From NCBI RefSeq assembly GCF_020215705.1, contig NZ_JAIWNB010000011.1, forward strand, positions 1 through 64,000: 64,000 nt of DNA, in the 5' to 3' direction. Of the stretch, positions 51,834 to 61,114 are shown piece by piece; positions within the stretch are counted from its first letter, which is position 1; each line of letters starts with the position of its first letter. This stretch comes from Nonomuraea aurantiaca (GTDB lineage Bacteria; Actinomycetota; Actinomycetes; Streptosporangiales; Streptosporangiaceae). The translations under genes were made by a program, and so were the position numbers. The notes under the pieces were generated by a model. That model was not told where the DNA came from, ran no database searches, and worked only from the letters and a program-made list of their open reading frames with translations.

Positions 51834-52940
51834 ATGTCCGACTTCAAACCCGGCCTCGAGGGCGTTGTAGCTTTCGAGACCGAGATCGCGGAACCGGACA
51901 AAGAAGGGGGCGCCCTTCGCTACCGGGGTGTCGACATCGAGGAGTTGGTCGGCCGTGTCCCCTTCGGGCACGTCTGGGGCCTGCTGGTCGACAACAAGTT
52001 CCAGCCGGGCCTGCCCCCGGCGGAGCCGTACCCCATTCCTGTCCACTCAGGTGACATCCGCGTAGACGTACAGAGCGCGCTGGCCATGCTGGCCCCGGCC
52101 TACGGCTTCAAGGCGCTCCTCGACATCAGTGACGAGGAGGCCCGCGACCAGCTCGCGCGCGCCTCCGTGATGGCGCTGTCCTTCGTGGCGCAGTCGGCGC
52201 GCGGCCTCGGCCTGCCGATGGTGCCGCAGAGCCGCGTCGACGAGGCCAAGACCATCGTCGAGCGGTTCATGGTCCGCTGGCGTGGCGAGCCCGACCCCAA
52301 CCACGTCAAGGCCATCGACGCCTACTGGACCTCGGCCGCCGAGCACGGCATGAACGCCTCCACGTTCACCGCCAGGGTCATCGCCTCCACCGGCGCCGAC
52401 GTGGCGGCCGCGCTCTCCGGTGCGGTCGGCGCCATGTCCGGCCCGCTGCACGGCGGTGCTCCGGCCCGGGTGCTGCACATGATCGAAGGTGTCGAGCGCC
52501 TGGGCGACGCCAAGAAGTACGTGCAGAGCGAGCTCGACAAGGGCAGCAGGCTGATGGGCTTCGGCCATCGCGTCTACCGTGCCGAGGACCCGCGCGCGCG
52601 GGTGCTGCGCCGTACCGCGAAGGAGCTCAACGCGCCTCGTTACGAGGTCGCCGCCGCTCTGGAGCAGGCCGCGCTGGAGGAACTCCACGCGCGCAAGCCC
52701 GACCGGGTGCTCGCCACGAACGTCGAGTACTGGGCGGCCGTGGTGCTGGACTTCGCCGAGGTGCCGTCGCACATGTTCACCTCGATGTTCACCTGCGCCC
52801 GTACGGCCGGCTGGGCCGCGCACATCCTGGAGCAGAAGCTCACGGGCCGCCTGGTCCGCCCGAGCGCCAAGTACATCGGCCCGGCGTCGCGTCCGCTCAG
52901 CGACGTCCCCGGCGCCTCCGAGGTCGTCGGCATCATCTGA
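51834..52940 (+). CDS. citA: Citrate synthase, type 2-like
   Basis: A 368-residue enzyme condensing acetyl-CoA and oxaloacetate. The N-terminal MSDFKPGLEGVVAFETEIAE and motifs GPLHGGAPARVL, MGFGHRVYRAEDPRARVLR and FTSMFTCARTAGWAAHILEQ hold the His/Asp catalytic set. ATG at 51834 with GGGAGG ten bases upstream gives the standard length; the open frame to 51768 adds non-homologous residues. A strong terminator follows. Confidence 0.94.
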   Translation: MSDFKPGLEGVVAFETEIAEPDKEGGALRYRGVDIEELVGRVPFGHVWGLLVDNKFQPGLPPAEPYPIPVHSGDIRVDVQSALAMLAPAYGFKALLDISDEEARDQLARASVMALSFVAQSARGLGLPMVPQSRVDEAKTIVERFMVRWRGEPDPNHVKAIDAYWTSAAEHGMNASTFTARVIASTGADVAAALSGAVGAMSGPLHGGAPARVLHMIEGVERLGDAKKYVQSELDKGSRLMGFGHRVYRAEDPRARVLRRTAKELNAPRYEVAAALEQAALEELHARKPDRVLATNVEYWAAVVLDFAEVPSHMFTSMFTCARTAGWAAHILEQKLTGRLVRPSAKYIGPASRPLSDVPGASEVVGII

Positions 52941-52960
52941 CGCCTCGACCCCTCTGTTTG

Positions 52961-52992
52961 TACGGCTGCCGCGTTCCGACGCGGCAGCCGTA
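52961..52992. terminator. Strong bidirectional terminator
   Basis: TACGGCTGCCGCG (52961-52973) pairs perfectly with CGCGGCAGCCGTA (52980-52992) around TTCCGA, followed by TTTCATT. It is shared by citrate synthase (+) and the 875-residue receptor gene (-), whose stop is at 52995-52997. Confidence 0.88.
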
Positions 52993-52994
52993 TT

Positions 52995-55622
52995 TCATTG
53001 GGGGGCTTTCATCGGATAGTCGGCGGTGTCGGGCAGGTGGGCGCACACGGTGTCCTTCGGGGGCGGCTCGCTGACGTCCAGCGAGCCGCAGCGGACGACC
53101 GGCTTGGGGTTGCCCGCCCGCGCCACGTCCACCTTCATGATCGCGATGGCCTTGTCGACCGGCGCGTGCAGATCGGCGGAGCCGAAGTCGATCTTCCCGC
53201 TGGAGCCGTTCCAGACCCGCCGGGTCAGCCGGTAAAGGATGTCGCCCCGGCTGGGCAGGCCGCCGCCCTCCTGCGCACCGGCCCGGTAGGCGGTGCTGGC
53301 CGCCTGGTAGAGCACGTTGGCCGCGTCGAAGGTGAGGATGAGGTTGTCGTCGGAGGACTTCGCGTGCGCGCCCGCGAGCAGGCCGCTGATGAACGCGGTC
53401 TGCTTGGTGGCGCTCTGGTTCCACACCGCCCGGTGCGCCAGCGCCACGTAGTAGACCTCCATCTGCTTCATGTGGGCGATCTCACCGGCGTGCTCGGCCA
53501 TCGCCCTGACGACGTCGTCGCCCGCGAGCACCTTCGCGTCCTTGCAGCCGCTGCCCTCGACCGAGGCCAGGAAGCCGAGGAACTCCGAAGCCCGCCCGGC
53601 ATAGAGGAAGACGTCCGGTTTGAGGCCACAGGCCGCCACAGCGGCCTCCTGGATGCCGCCCGACTCGACGTTGTAGTCCTTCGGCTCCTTGACGGTGATC
53701 CCCTGCGCCGTCAGCGCGGTCTCGAAGTCGTCGGCCAGGTTCTTCGTGTACTGGTCGGTGATCGATTCGTCCTGGACGATGACCGCGACCGGCTTGTCCA
53801 CGTCCGCGAGCAGCATGCGCCGGGCGAACCGCGCGCCCAACGTCGCCTCACGGAAGTTGGTCGGCCCCATCTGGAAGTAGTAGGGGGACGGCTGGCCGGG
53901 CTGCTCGCCGTCGGCGGAGTCGCCGACGTAGCCGATCCGGTCCGCCGTCGCCGTGGTCGCCACCATCGGGATCTTCGCCAGGTGCAACTCCTCGATCGCC
54001 TGGCTGACGCCCTCCACACTGCGCGGCAGGCCGATCACGCCCATCACGTGCGGGTCCTGCGCGGCGAGCTCGGTGATGAGCTGCGCCGTCCGGCGGCCGT
54101 GGCGGAAGTTGTCGCCGGCGTTGGCGATCAGCACCTGCAGCCGGGGCGTGGTGCTGGCGGTCCGCTGCTGCTCCTCCACCGCTTCCAGCTCCGACACGGC
54201 GGCCGACAGCCGGGTGTCGTTCGCCTCCGTCTTCATGATCGAGAACTCGCCGAACAGGACCACGCTGACATACCGTCCCGAGCCGAGGGCGTAGGCGTTG
54301 TTCGCGTCGATCTTCTTGACCAGCTGCTTCACGGCGCCGTCGAAGAGGTCGTCCGGCGTGTCGGCGGTGGCGTTCACGATGCCGACGCACTCGGTCCCGC
54401 TGCGCTCCGCCCATTGCAGACCGCCGCAGTGCGCGGCCCTGTCCCGCTGCATCCATAAGACCAGGGCGAACGGCAGGACCAGCAGCAGCCCTATGGCCGT
54501 CCAGTAGGCCAGGGCCCGCTTCCTGCGCGGCAGTACCGGCGGGTACGACCCGACTGCGGGCACCTCCGTGGCCCGGATGCCGATCCGCAGGTCAGGGACG
54601 CGCAGCCGGGCCGCGGCCCGCCACCGCCCGACGACCTCGGGCAGCTCGTCCAGCTCCGCGGACCCGATCGGCGGTCCGGGCGGGACGGAGGACACGGCCG
54701 CCAGCACGACCATCGGCGGCAGCAGCCCGGTCTTCTTGGTGGTCTCCTCCACCAGCCGCAGGAACCGCGCGTTGACCCCGTCGGGATCGACGACCTGGAT
54801 CAGCAGCAGGGCGTACAGCCCCCTGCCCCAGCTCGGCCACGGGATGATCCACTTCTTGTACGCCTCGCGCAGATCCCGGATCAGCGCGTGCACCAGTAAC
54901 CGCTCGATGGCGTCGTCGTCGGCGTTGGCCAGGCGCAGCGCGTACGGGGTGGGCCGCTCGAACCGCTTACGCCGTACGTACGGCTGCTTGCGCAGCCAAC
55001 CGGTGAACAGCGTCCCCCTGATCGAGAAGAAGGCCTGGCCGGTGGTGCCGAGCGCGGCCACCAGCAGGCCGAGCACCCACGGGGCGAGGCCGACGAGGTC
55101 GGCGGGGCCGTTGAACCACCAGACGGCCAGCGTGCCGACCGGCACCCAGGTCGTCGCGGCGCGCGCCAGGAAGTCGGCCGAGGTCCTGCGCCCCCGGTCG
55201 CTGTCGCGGCTGCTCCGCTGCCACTCCTTGAGCCGTTCCTTGAACGCCCGGTAGCCCCTGTGCGAGTGCGGATCCGGCGGCCAGCTCCCGGCGGCGTCCG
55301 GCGGCGGCAGGTCCCGCTGCTCCCTCGCCCAGAGCACGAACTGCGCGAGCGGGAAGCGCGGCGGCGGCAGCAGCGACCCGCCCACCGGCTTGCCCAGCTG
55401 GCCGTGCTCCCCCGCGAGGGCCTTCACCAGCTCCTGGACCGTCCCGTACGCGCCCTCCTTGACGTGGGCGTAGGGCACGGAGTCCTGAAAGGGCTCGGCG
55501 AGCAGCTCGACCGCGGCGAGCGCCTCAGGGCCCGTCACGAGCACCGTGGGCAGTGGCGGGTCGGCCCGCCAGAACACCGGCCGGCGAATCAACGCTTCGA
55601 CGACACTCCGCAGATCGGCCAC
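52995..55622 (-). CDS. Membrane chimera: cytosolic N-domain plus extracellular type I ligand-binding domain
   Basis: An 875-residue protein. The N-terminal cytosolic region (about residues 1-150) opens with TVLVTGPEALAAVELL, which resembles an ATPase-like beginning without the Walker lysine. A hydrophobic pair follows (about 155-205), then a helical cytosolic domain (about 220-370), a third membrane segment (about 370-395) and an extracellular domain (about 400-870). The last is of the branched-chain amino-acid-binding type (PVAVIVQDESITDQYTKNLA and IPMVATTATADRIG). GTG at 55622 has GGAGGAG upstream. It looks like a one-piece ligand sensor rather than a transporter. Function unknown. Confidence 0.72.
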   Translation of the reverse strand: MADLRSVVEALIRRPVFWRADPPLPTVLVTGPEALAAVELLAEPFQDSVPYAHVKEGAYGTVQELVKALAGEHGQLGKPVGGSLLPPPRFPLAQFVLWAREQRDLPPPDAAGSWPPDPHSHRGYRAFKERLKEWQRSSRDSDRGRRTSADFLARAATTWVPVGTLAVWWFNGPADLVGLAPWVLGLLVAALGTTGQAFFSIRGTLFTGWLRKQPYVRRKRFERPTPYALRLANADDDAIERLLVHALIRDLREAYKKWIIPWPSWGRGLYALLLIQVVDPDGVNARFLRLVEETTKKTGLLPPMVVLAAVSSVPPGPPIGSAELDELPEVVGRWRAAARLRVPDLRIGIRATEVPAVGSYPPVLPRRKRALAYWTAIGLLLVLPFALVLWMQRDRAAHCGGLQWAERSGTECVGIVNATADTPDDLFDGAVKQLVKKIDANNAYALGSGRYVSVVLFGEFSIMKTEANDTRLSAAVSELEAVEEQQRTASTTPRLQVLIANAGDNFRHGRRTAQLITELAAQDPHVMGVIGLPRSVEGVSQAIEELHLAKIPMVATTATADRIGYVGDSADGEQPGQPSPYYFQMGPTNFREATLGARFARRMLLADVDKPVAVIVQDESITDQYTKNLADDFETALTAQGITVKEPKDYNVESGGIQEAAVAACGLKPDVFLYAGRASEFLGFLASVEGSGCKDAKVLAGDDVVRAMAEHAGEIAHMKQMEVYYVALAHRAVWNQSATKQTAFISGLLAGAHAKSSDDNLILTFDAANVLYQAASTAYRAGAQEGGGLPSRGDILYRLTRRVWNGSSGKIDFGSADLHAPVDKAIAIMKVDVARAGNPKPVVRCGSLDVSEPPPKDTVCAHLPDTADYPMKAPQ

Positions 55623-55672
55623 CCGGACTCCTCCAGCCGGACCTCACCCCGTGTTGCTGGTCCAACGAATGA

Positions 55673-56860
<1,188 letters not shown>

Positions 56861-56873
56861 CCCGTCACGCCGG

Positions 56874-57248
56874 TTACGTGGTCGAGCGTTTTTGACCCGT
56901 CCGGCGTGACAGCTCGTCCAGCAGGGCCAGGGCGTCCTCCTCCTCGACGCTCTGCGCGAACCTCGCCAGCACCGGCAGCCGGTCGGTGCTGGCCGCCAGC
57001 GCCTCCAGCATGAGCCGCGTGACGTGCTCGTCCCTGGAGTAGGCCGCCGCGTACTTGAAGGCGTTACGGTACGGCGTGCGGACGAGCAGGCCCTTCTTCA
57101 CCAGCCGTTCGGCGACGGTCTGCACCGTGGTGTAGGCGAGTTCGCGCACCTCGTTGAGCGTGGCGAGCAGCTCGCGCACCCGCATCGGCCTACCGGCATC
57201 CCACAGCACGTCCATGATCGCGCGTTCCAGGGATCCCAGGTTCGCCAA
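56874..57248 (-). CDS. BlaI/MecI-type transcriptional repressor
   Basis: A 124-residue winged-helix repressor. It begins LANLGSLERAIMDVLWDAGR and has VRELAYTTVQTVAERLVKKG, typical of the Penicillinase_R family. The start is placed at TTG 57248 because GGAGGG lies eight bases upstream; an ATG at 57284 would lie inside a palindromic operator. No BlaR/M56 sensor protease gene is adjacent. Its cell-wall or respiratory targets are unknown. Confidence 0.8.
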   Translation of the reverse strand: MANLGSLERAIMDVLWDAGRPMRVRELLATLNEVRELAYTTVQTVAERLVKKGLLVRTPYRNAFKYAAAYSRDEHVTRLMLEALAASTDRLPVLARFAQSVEEEDALALLDELSRRTGQKRSTT

Positions 57249-57273
57249 CTGACCAACCCTCCGGCTCAGTGAG

Positions 57274-57294
57274 TTAGGAAACATTCTTCCCTAA
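57274..57294. promoter_or_regulatory. Palindromic operator of the BlaI-type gene
   Basis: Half-sites TTAGGAAA (57274-57281) and TTCCCTAA (57287-57294) form an inverted repeat with one mismatch pair and a five-base spacer. It lies 26 bases upstream of the preferred TTG start and about 80 bases before the divergent membrane-protein gene, so the repressor may control both. Confidence 0.6.
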
Positions 57295-57376
57295 AAAGCC
57301 GACGCGCGACCAGGGTTGATCTTCCTTTCCGCCCACTCGTGCCCGACATATCGTCATGTGACAGGGGTTATACCGG

Positions 57377-57919
57377 ATGAGTATGAGCAGGCGGCCCACT
57401 GGCCTGGGCTACCTGATGTTCGCCAGCCGCTGGCTGCAGGTCCCCCTCTACCTGGGGCTCATCGTGGCCCAGGGGGTGTACGTCTGGCAGTTCATGGTCG
57501 AGCTCTGGCACCTGATCGAAGGCGTTCTCCACGGTGGTGACACCGACATGGAGGTCACGGTCATGCTGTCGGTGCTGGGCCTCATCGACGTGGTGATGAT
57601 CTCCAACCTGCTCATCATGGTCATCGTCGGGGGTTATGAGACGTTCGTCTCGCGGATCAACCTCAACGAGCACCCCGACGAGCCGGAGTGGCTGTCCCAC
57701 GTCAACGCGAACGTCCTCAAGGTCAAGCTGGCGACGGCCATCGTGGGCATCTCGTCGGTGCACCTGCTGCAGACGTTCATCAAGGCCCAGACGATCGCGG
57801 ACAGCAAGATGATGTGGCAGACGATCATCCACCTGGCCTTCGTCCTGTCGGCCATCGGCCTGGCGCTGATAGATCGCCTGCTGTCCTCCTCCCCGGCCGA
57901 GCGGGTGCACAGCTCTTAG
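57377..57919 (+). CDS. yqhA: UPF0114 (YqhA-like) membrane protein
   Basis: A 180-residue protein with four membrane segments. It has LGLIDVVMISNLLIMVIVGG and GGYETFVSRINLNEHPDEPE, then ATAIVGISSVHLLQTFIKAQ, all typical of UPF0114. The ATG at 57377 is used. The function of the family is unknown. Divergent from the BlaI-type repressor with a shared operator region. Repeat array C begins 18 bases after its stop. Confidence 0.86.
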   Translation: MSMSRRPTGLGYLMFASRWLQVPLYLGLIVAQGVYVWQFMVELWHLIEGVLHGGDTDMEVTVMLSVLGLIDVVMISNLLIMVIVGGYETFVSRINLNEHPDEPEWLSHVNANVLKVKLATAIVGISSVHLLQTFIKAQTIADSKMMWQTIIHLAFVLSAIGLALIDRLLSSSPAERVHSS

Positions 57920-57937
57920 GACCGTGTCGTCCTCTGT

Positions 57938-58205
57938 GACGGTCTGTGGTGGCTGGTGTCCTTTGGGAGGGAGACCCCTCCGGGGAAGGGAAAAGACGGT
58001 CCGTCGTGGCAGGGCCCTAGCGAGGGCTGCCCCCTCCGGGGAGGAAAGAGACGGTCCGTCGTGGCTCGGGCCCCCAGGGAGCGACACCCCCTTCGGGGAC
58101 GGTCCGTTGCGGCGGGGGGTCGAGGGAGGGCCGCCCCCTTCGTGGAGCGGAAGGGGACGGTCCGTCGTGGCAGGGGCCCCAGGAGGGCCGCCCCTTTCGT
58201 GTCAC
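57938..58205 (+). repeat. Tandem-repeat array C (5 units)
   Basis: Units start at 57938, 57995, 58050, 58098 and 58156 (periods 57, 55, 48, 58). Each opens with GACGGTCCGTCGTGGC or a one- to two-base variant. A variable spacer and a CCCC(C)TTCGGGG- or CCCCTCCGGGG-type hairpin with a purine-rich tail follow. It fills the gap between convergent genes and ends about 9 bases before the opposing stop codon. Confidence 0.88.
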
Positions 58206-58213
58206 CGCGTTGG

Positions 58214-59131
58214 CTACTCGCCGGTTACCGGGTTCTTCGGGAGCTTTTTCTCCGTGACCAGCAGCCGTACCGTGCCGGCCTGCTCGGGGTCGGCGGCCCA
58301 GACGTACCAGTGGTCGCCGACCTTGGCCGACTGCTTCGCCGGGTTCATGGAGTAGCCGTTGCCGTCCGGGTTCGGCTCGATGATCTGGAAGGCCACCCGC
58401 AGGCCGCGCCGGTGCGCCTCTGTCATGACCTCGCCGACGGTCCGGCCGGCGGCCTCGTAGCCTTCGAGCATCTCGCCCTTCCTGCCGGCCTCCGCCTGGG
58501 CCTGGTACTTCTCCCCGGGCCTGGCCGGGCGGCCCAGGTAGAAGGTGCCTCGGCCCTTGAAGCCCTTGCTCACCGTGACGGTGAGGAAGCAGCCTTCGTG
58601 GCCCAGCGCGCAGCCGTCCGGCTCCAGGCCGCCGCCGAGCCTGTCGGCCTCGGTGGTGCCGGCGAATCCGTAGCGCACGACCGCGCCCACCCGGGTGGGT
58701 GAGGCGGGGATCAGCTCCACGCCGATGTCGAGTCCCATCGCCTGGAACGCCTCGGCGTACAGGGCGTGGTCGGCGAACGGGTCCTTGATCCTGGCGATGT
58801 ACTCGTCGCCCCGCAGCTCGATGTCGATGGCCGTGTTCGCGTACGAGGTGGCGGTGCCCGCGTTCCGCTCCAGCAGGACGGGTCCCATGACGGCGGCGGT
58901 GGCGAGTGCGGCGGTGGCGGCCAGCCCCACGAGCAGGCGGCGACCGCGGCGCGACCTCGGCGCCCGACGCCCGTCGGTTGCGGCTGCGGTTGCGGCTTCC
59001 GTGCCCGGCTTCTCCTCGACGATGGCCGCCAGCAGCGCACGGGCCCCCGCGCCGGACGCCTGGCCGGCCAGCTGATCGTCCCCGACCCTGGCGAGCTTCC
59101 TGACCCTGGCGAGTTCGCTCAACTCGTTCAT
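58214..59131 (-). CDS. Membrane protein coupled to ECF sigma gene (putative regulator)
   Basis: A 305-residue protein. A cytoplasmic N-terminus (about residues 1-65, rich in Ala and Arg) leads to one membrane segment (about 66-85) and an extracytoplasmic domain with two Cys (LEPDGCALGHEGCFLTV) likely to form a disulfide. ATG at 59131 overlaps the sigma stop (ATGA), so this is its likely regulator. No zinc anti-sigma motif is visible. The frame is open further upstream inside the sigma gene, but this is shadow. Confidence 0.72.
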   Translation of the reverse strand: MNELSELARVRKLARVGDDQLAGQASGAGARALLAAIVEEKPGTEAATAAATDGRRAPRSRRGRRLLVGLAATAALATAAVMGPVLLERNAGTATSYANTAIDIELRGDEYIARIKDPFADHALYAEAFQAMGLDIGVELIPASPTRVGAVVRYGFAGTTEADRLGGGLEPDGCALGHEGCFLTVTVSKGFKGRGTFYLGRPARPGEKYQAQAEAGRKGEMLEGYEAAGRTVGEVMTEAHRRGLRVAFQIIEPNPDGNGYSMNPAKQSAKVGDHWYVWAADPEQAGTVRLLVTEKKLPKNPVTGE

Positions 59132-59688
59132 CTGGACTCCACGGGAAGACGGTTGACGGAGATGCCCGCGCCGGCCAGCGCCTTGGAGAAGCGCTTGCGC
59201 GCGCGATGGAGCCGGATGCGTACGGCGTTGCGCGAGCAGTCGAGGACCTTGGCGAGCTGGGCGTGGTCCAGCCCTTCCCAGGCGACCAGGGACAGCAGCT
59301 CGCGATCGTCCTCGTGCAGCTCCTTGAACGCCTGTGCGATCGCGCCGAGCTCGACACTGCCCTCGGGCGAGCGGGCGTAGAGGTCGGCGATGTCGGCGTC
59401 GAGATCCACGCTCCTGGACCGGCGCCTGACCTGGCCGCGCCGCTGGTTGGCCAGGACGTTCCTGGCGATGCCGTAGAGCCAAAGCCTGGCCTCCGCGTGG
59501 GACGGCAGGGCGTCGACGCGGCGCCAGGCTATGGCGAACGTCTCGGCGACCGCGTCCGCCGCGTCCTCGGGAGAGTCACAGCGGCGCATGGCGTAGCCGA
59601 GAATCGGCTCGTATGTCTGGGCGTACACGGCCTCGAACCGGTGCCTCCGGTCGTCATCCACCGGCGGTTCCCATGGTGGCCTCCTCAT
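59128..59688 (-). CDS. ECF RNA polymerase sigma factor
   Basis: A 186-residue sigma factor. Region 2 has YEPILGYAMRRCDSPEDAAD and AEARLWLYGIARNVLANQRR; region 4 has LHEDDRELLSLVAWEGLDHA and LDCSRNAVRIRLHRARKRFS. The region 4 sequence suggests the subgroup with membrane-bound, disulfide-containing regulators. It is coupled to the downstream regulator gene. Confidence 0.86.
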   Translation of the reverse strand: MRRPPWEPPVDDDRRHRFEAVYAQTYEPILGYAMRRCDSPEDAADAVAETFAIAWRRVDALPSHAEARLWLYGIARNVLANQRRGQVRRRSRSVDLDADIADLYARSPEGSVELGAIAQAFKELHEDDRELLSLVAWEGLDHAQLAKVLDCSRNAVRIRLHRARKRFSKALAGAGISVNRLPVESR

Positions 59689-59773
59689 GCGGGGGTTACG
59701 AACACCCCTTACATGTCTGAGGCCGTGTCAGCATTTCACCCCCGATTCTGCGAGGTCGGGGTGAGCGGCCGTC

Positions 59774-60328
59774 CTACACCACTTCGCGACCGCCCAGCAC
59801 CCACGCGCTCGCGTCATCGGCCGATCCGGGCGCGTACATGCCCTGCAAGGCAACCGTGTACTCCTCGCGGGAGATGCACCCGTCGCCGTCGGTGTCGACG
59901 CGGTCGAAGAAGCCGTTGGACGTCTCGGCGGACTCGCCGGCCGCGATGTACAGGCGGGCGAGCTCCTCCCGCGAGATCGAGCCGTTCCCGTCGGCGTCGA
60001 TGGCGTCGAACGCCGCGTCGGCGAGGGGCTTCAGACCGTTGTCGTAGTAGTGGGGATCCTCCGCCACGCCCGCCTGCACGAGGGCGACATACTCGTCGCA
60101 GCTCACCCGGCCGTCCCCGTCCGTGTCGGCGCTGCGGATCTGGTCCCACCATGCCCGGTAGGCCGCCCGCAGTCTCGTGTGCGAGGGCGAGCTCGGGTCG
60201 GGCGCGATCACGGCGCACATCCGATCGGCGAGGCTCTCGAAGTCGGCGGCCTCGAGGTATCCGCTGCCGTTGGCGTCGACGACGGCGAACGCTGCCCGGA
60301 GGTTGGCTTCGGCCAGAGGGTTCGACAC
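59774..60328 (-). CDS. EF-hand calcium-binding protein (calerythrin-like)
   Basis: A 184-residue cytosolic protein with four EF-hand loops: DANGSGYLEAADF (about residues 16-28), DTDGDGRVSCDEY, DADGNGSISREEL and DTDGDGCISREEY. The first loop is the least canonical; the others have the DxDGxG pattern and Glu at position 12. GTG at 60328 is chosen because AAGGGAG lies eight bases upstream. Such proteins buffer or sense Ca2+ in actinomycetes. Confidence 0.88.
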   Translation of the reverse strand: MSNPLAEANLRAAFAVVDANGSGYLEAADFESLADRMCAVIAPDPSSPSHTRLRAAYRAWWDQIRSADTDGDGRVSCDEYVALVQAGVAEDPHYYDNGLKPLADAAFDAIDADGNGSISREELARLYIAAGESAETSNGFFDRVDTDGDGCISREEYTVALQGMYAPGSADDASAWVLGGREVV

Positions 60329-60441
60329 GGGGAGACTCCCTTCGTGGATACTTTGCGTAATCATTCCACTACGAAGAGTCTGGCCTGTCGAGATGCGGCC
60401 AAGCGTCGATCCAACCAATCACGTAGGGGGTGTGCGGCGTC

Positions 60442-61056
60442 CTACACCACTTCGCGCTTGCGGCGCAGCAGCCAGGCGGCGATGATGCCGCCCACCAGGC
60501 CGAACAGGTGGCCCTGCCAGGAGATCCCCTGCTGGTTGGGCAGCAGGCCCCAAAGGATGGAGTAGTAGGCGATCCCCACGCCGATCCCGATGACGATGTC
60601 GAACACGCGCCGGTCGAAGATCCCGCGGGCCAGGACGTACCCGAAATATCCGAACACCAGGCCGCTCGCGCCCACTGTGATCGTGTCGGGGCTGGTGAAC
60701 CAGGTGCCGATACCGCCGATCACGATGATCAGCAGGCTGGCCGCGAAGAACCGGCCGAGCCCGCGCAACGCCGCCAGGAACCCCAGGATCAGCAGCGGCA
60801 GCGAGTTGGCCATCAGGTGCCCGAAGCCCACATGCAGGAACGGGGCGAAGAAGATGCCCACGAGTCCCGACGGGTCCCAGCCGACGATGCCGAACTCGCG
60901 ATCCAGGCTGCCGTTCGTCGTGTAGTCGACGACCTCGACGGCCCACATCACGGCGAGCATCACGACCATGACGAAGGTCGCGCTCAGGGCGCCGGCGAGG
61001 AGGGTGCCCGCGCCACGCTTGGCCGACTCGTACGCGGACCTCGAATAGTCGCTCAT
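60442..61056 (-). CDS. Rhomboid-family intramembrane serine protease
   Basis: A 204-residue protein with six membrane segments. The catalytic Ser is in TVGASGLVFGYFG and the His in SWQGHLFGLVGGII, preceded by FFAPFLHVGFGHLMANSLPL. The sequence gives a full active-site set. ATG at 61056. It is close to but separate from the TnpB-related gene, whose stop is 58 bases upstream. Substrate unknown. Confidence 0.88.
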   Translation of the reverse strand: MSDYSRSAYESAKRGAGTLLAGALSATFVMVVMLAVMWAVEVVDYTTNGSLDREFGIVGWDPSGLVGIFFAPFLHVGFGHLMANSLPLLILGFLAALRGLGRFFAASLLIIVIGGIGTWFTSPDTITVGASGLVFGYFGYVLARGIFDRRVFDIVIGIGVGIAYYSILWGLLPNQQGISWQGHLFGLVGGIIAAWLLRRKREVV

Positions 61057-61114
61057 GCGCCCCTCCCGCTAGACCTTTCCTTCTTTACCGTACGCAGAAG
61101 AAGTTATGCGCGCG

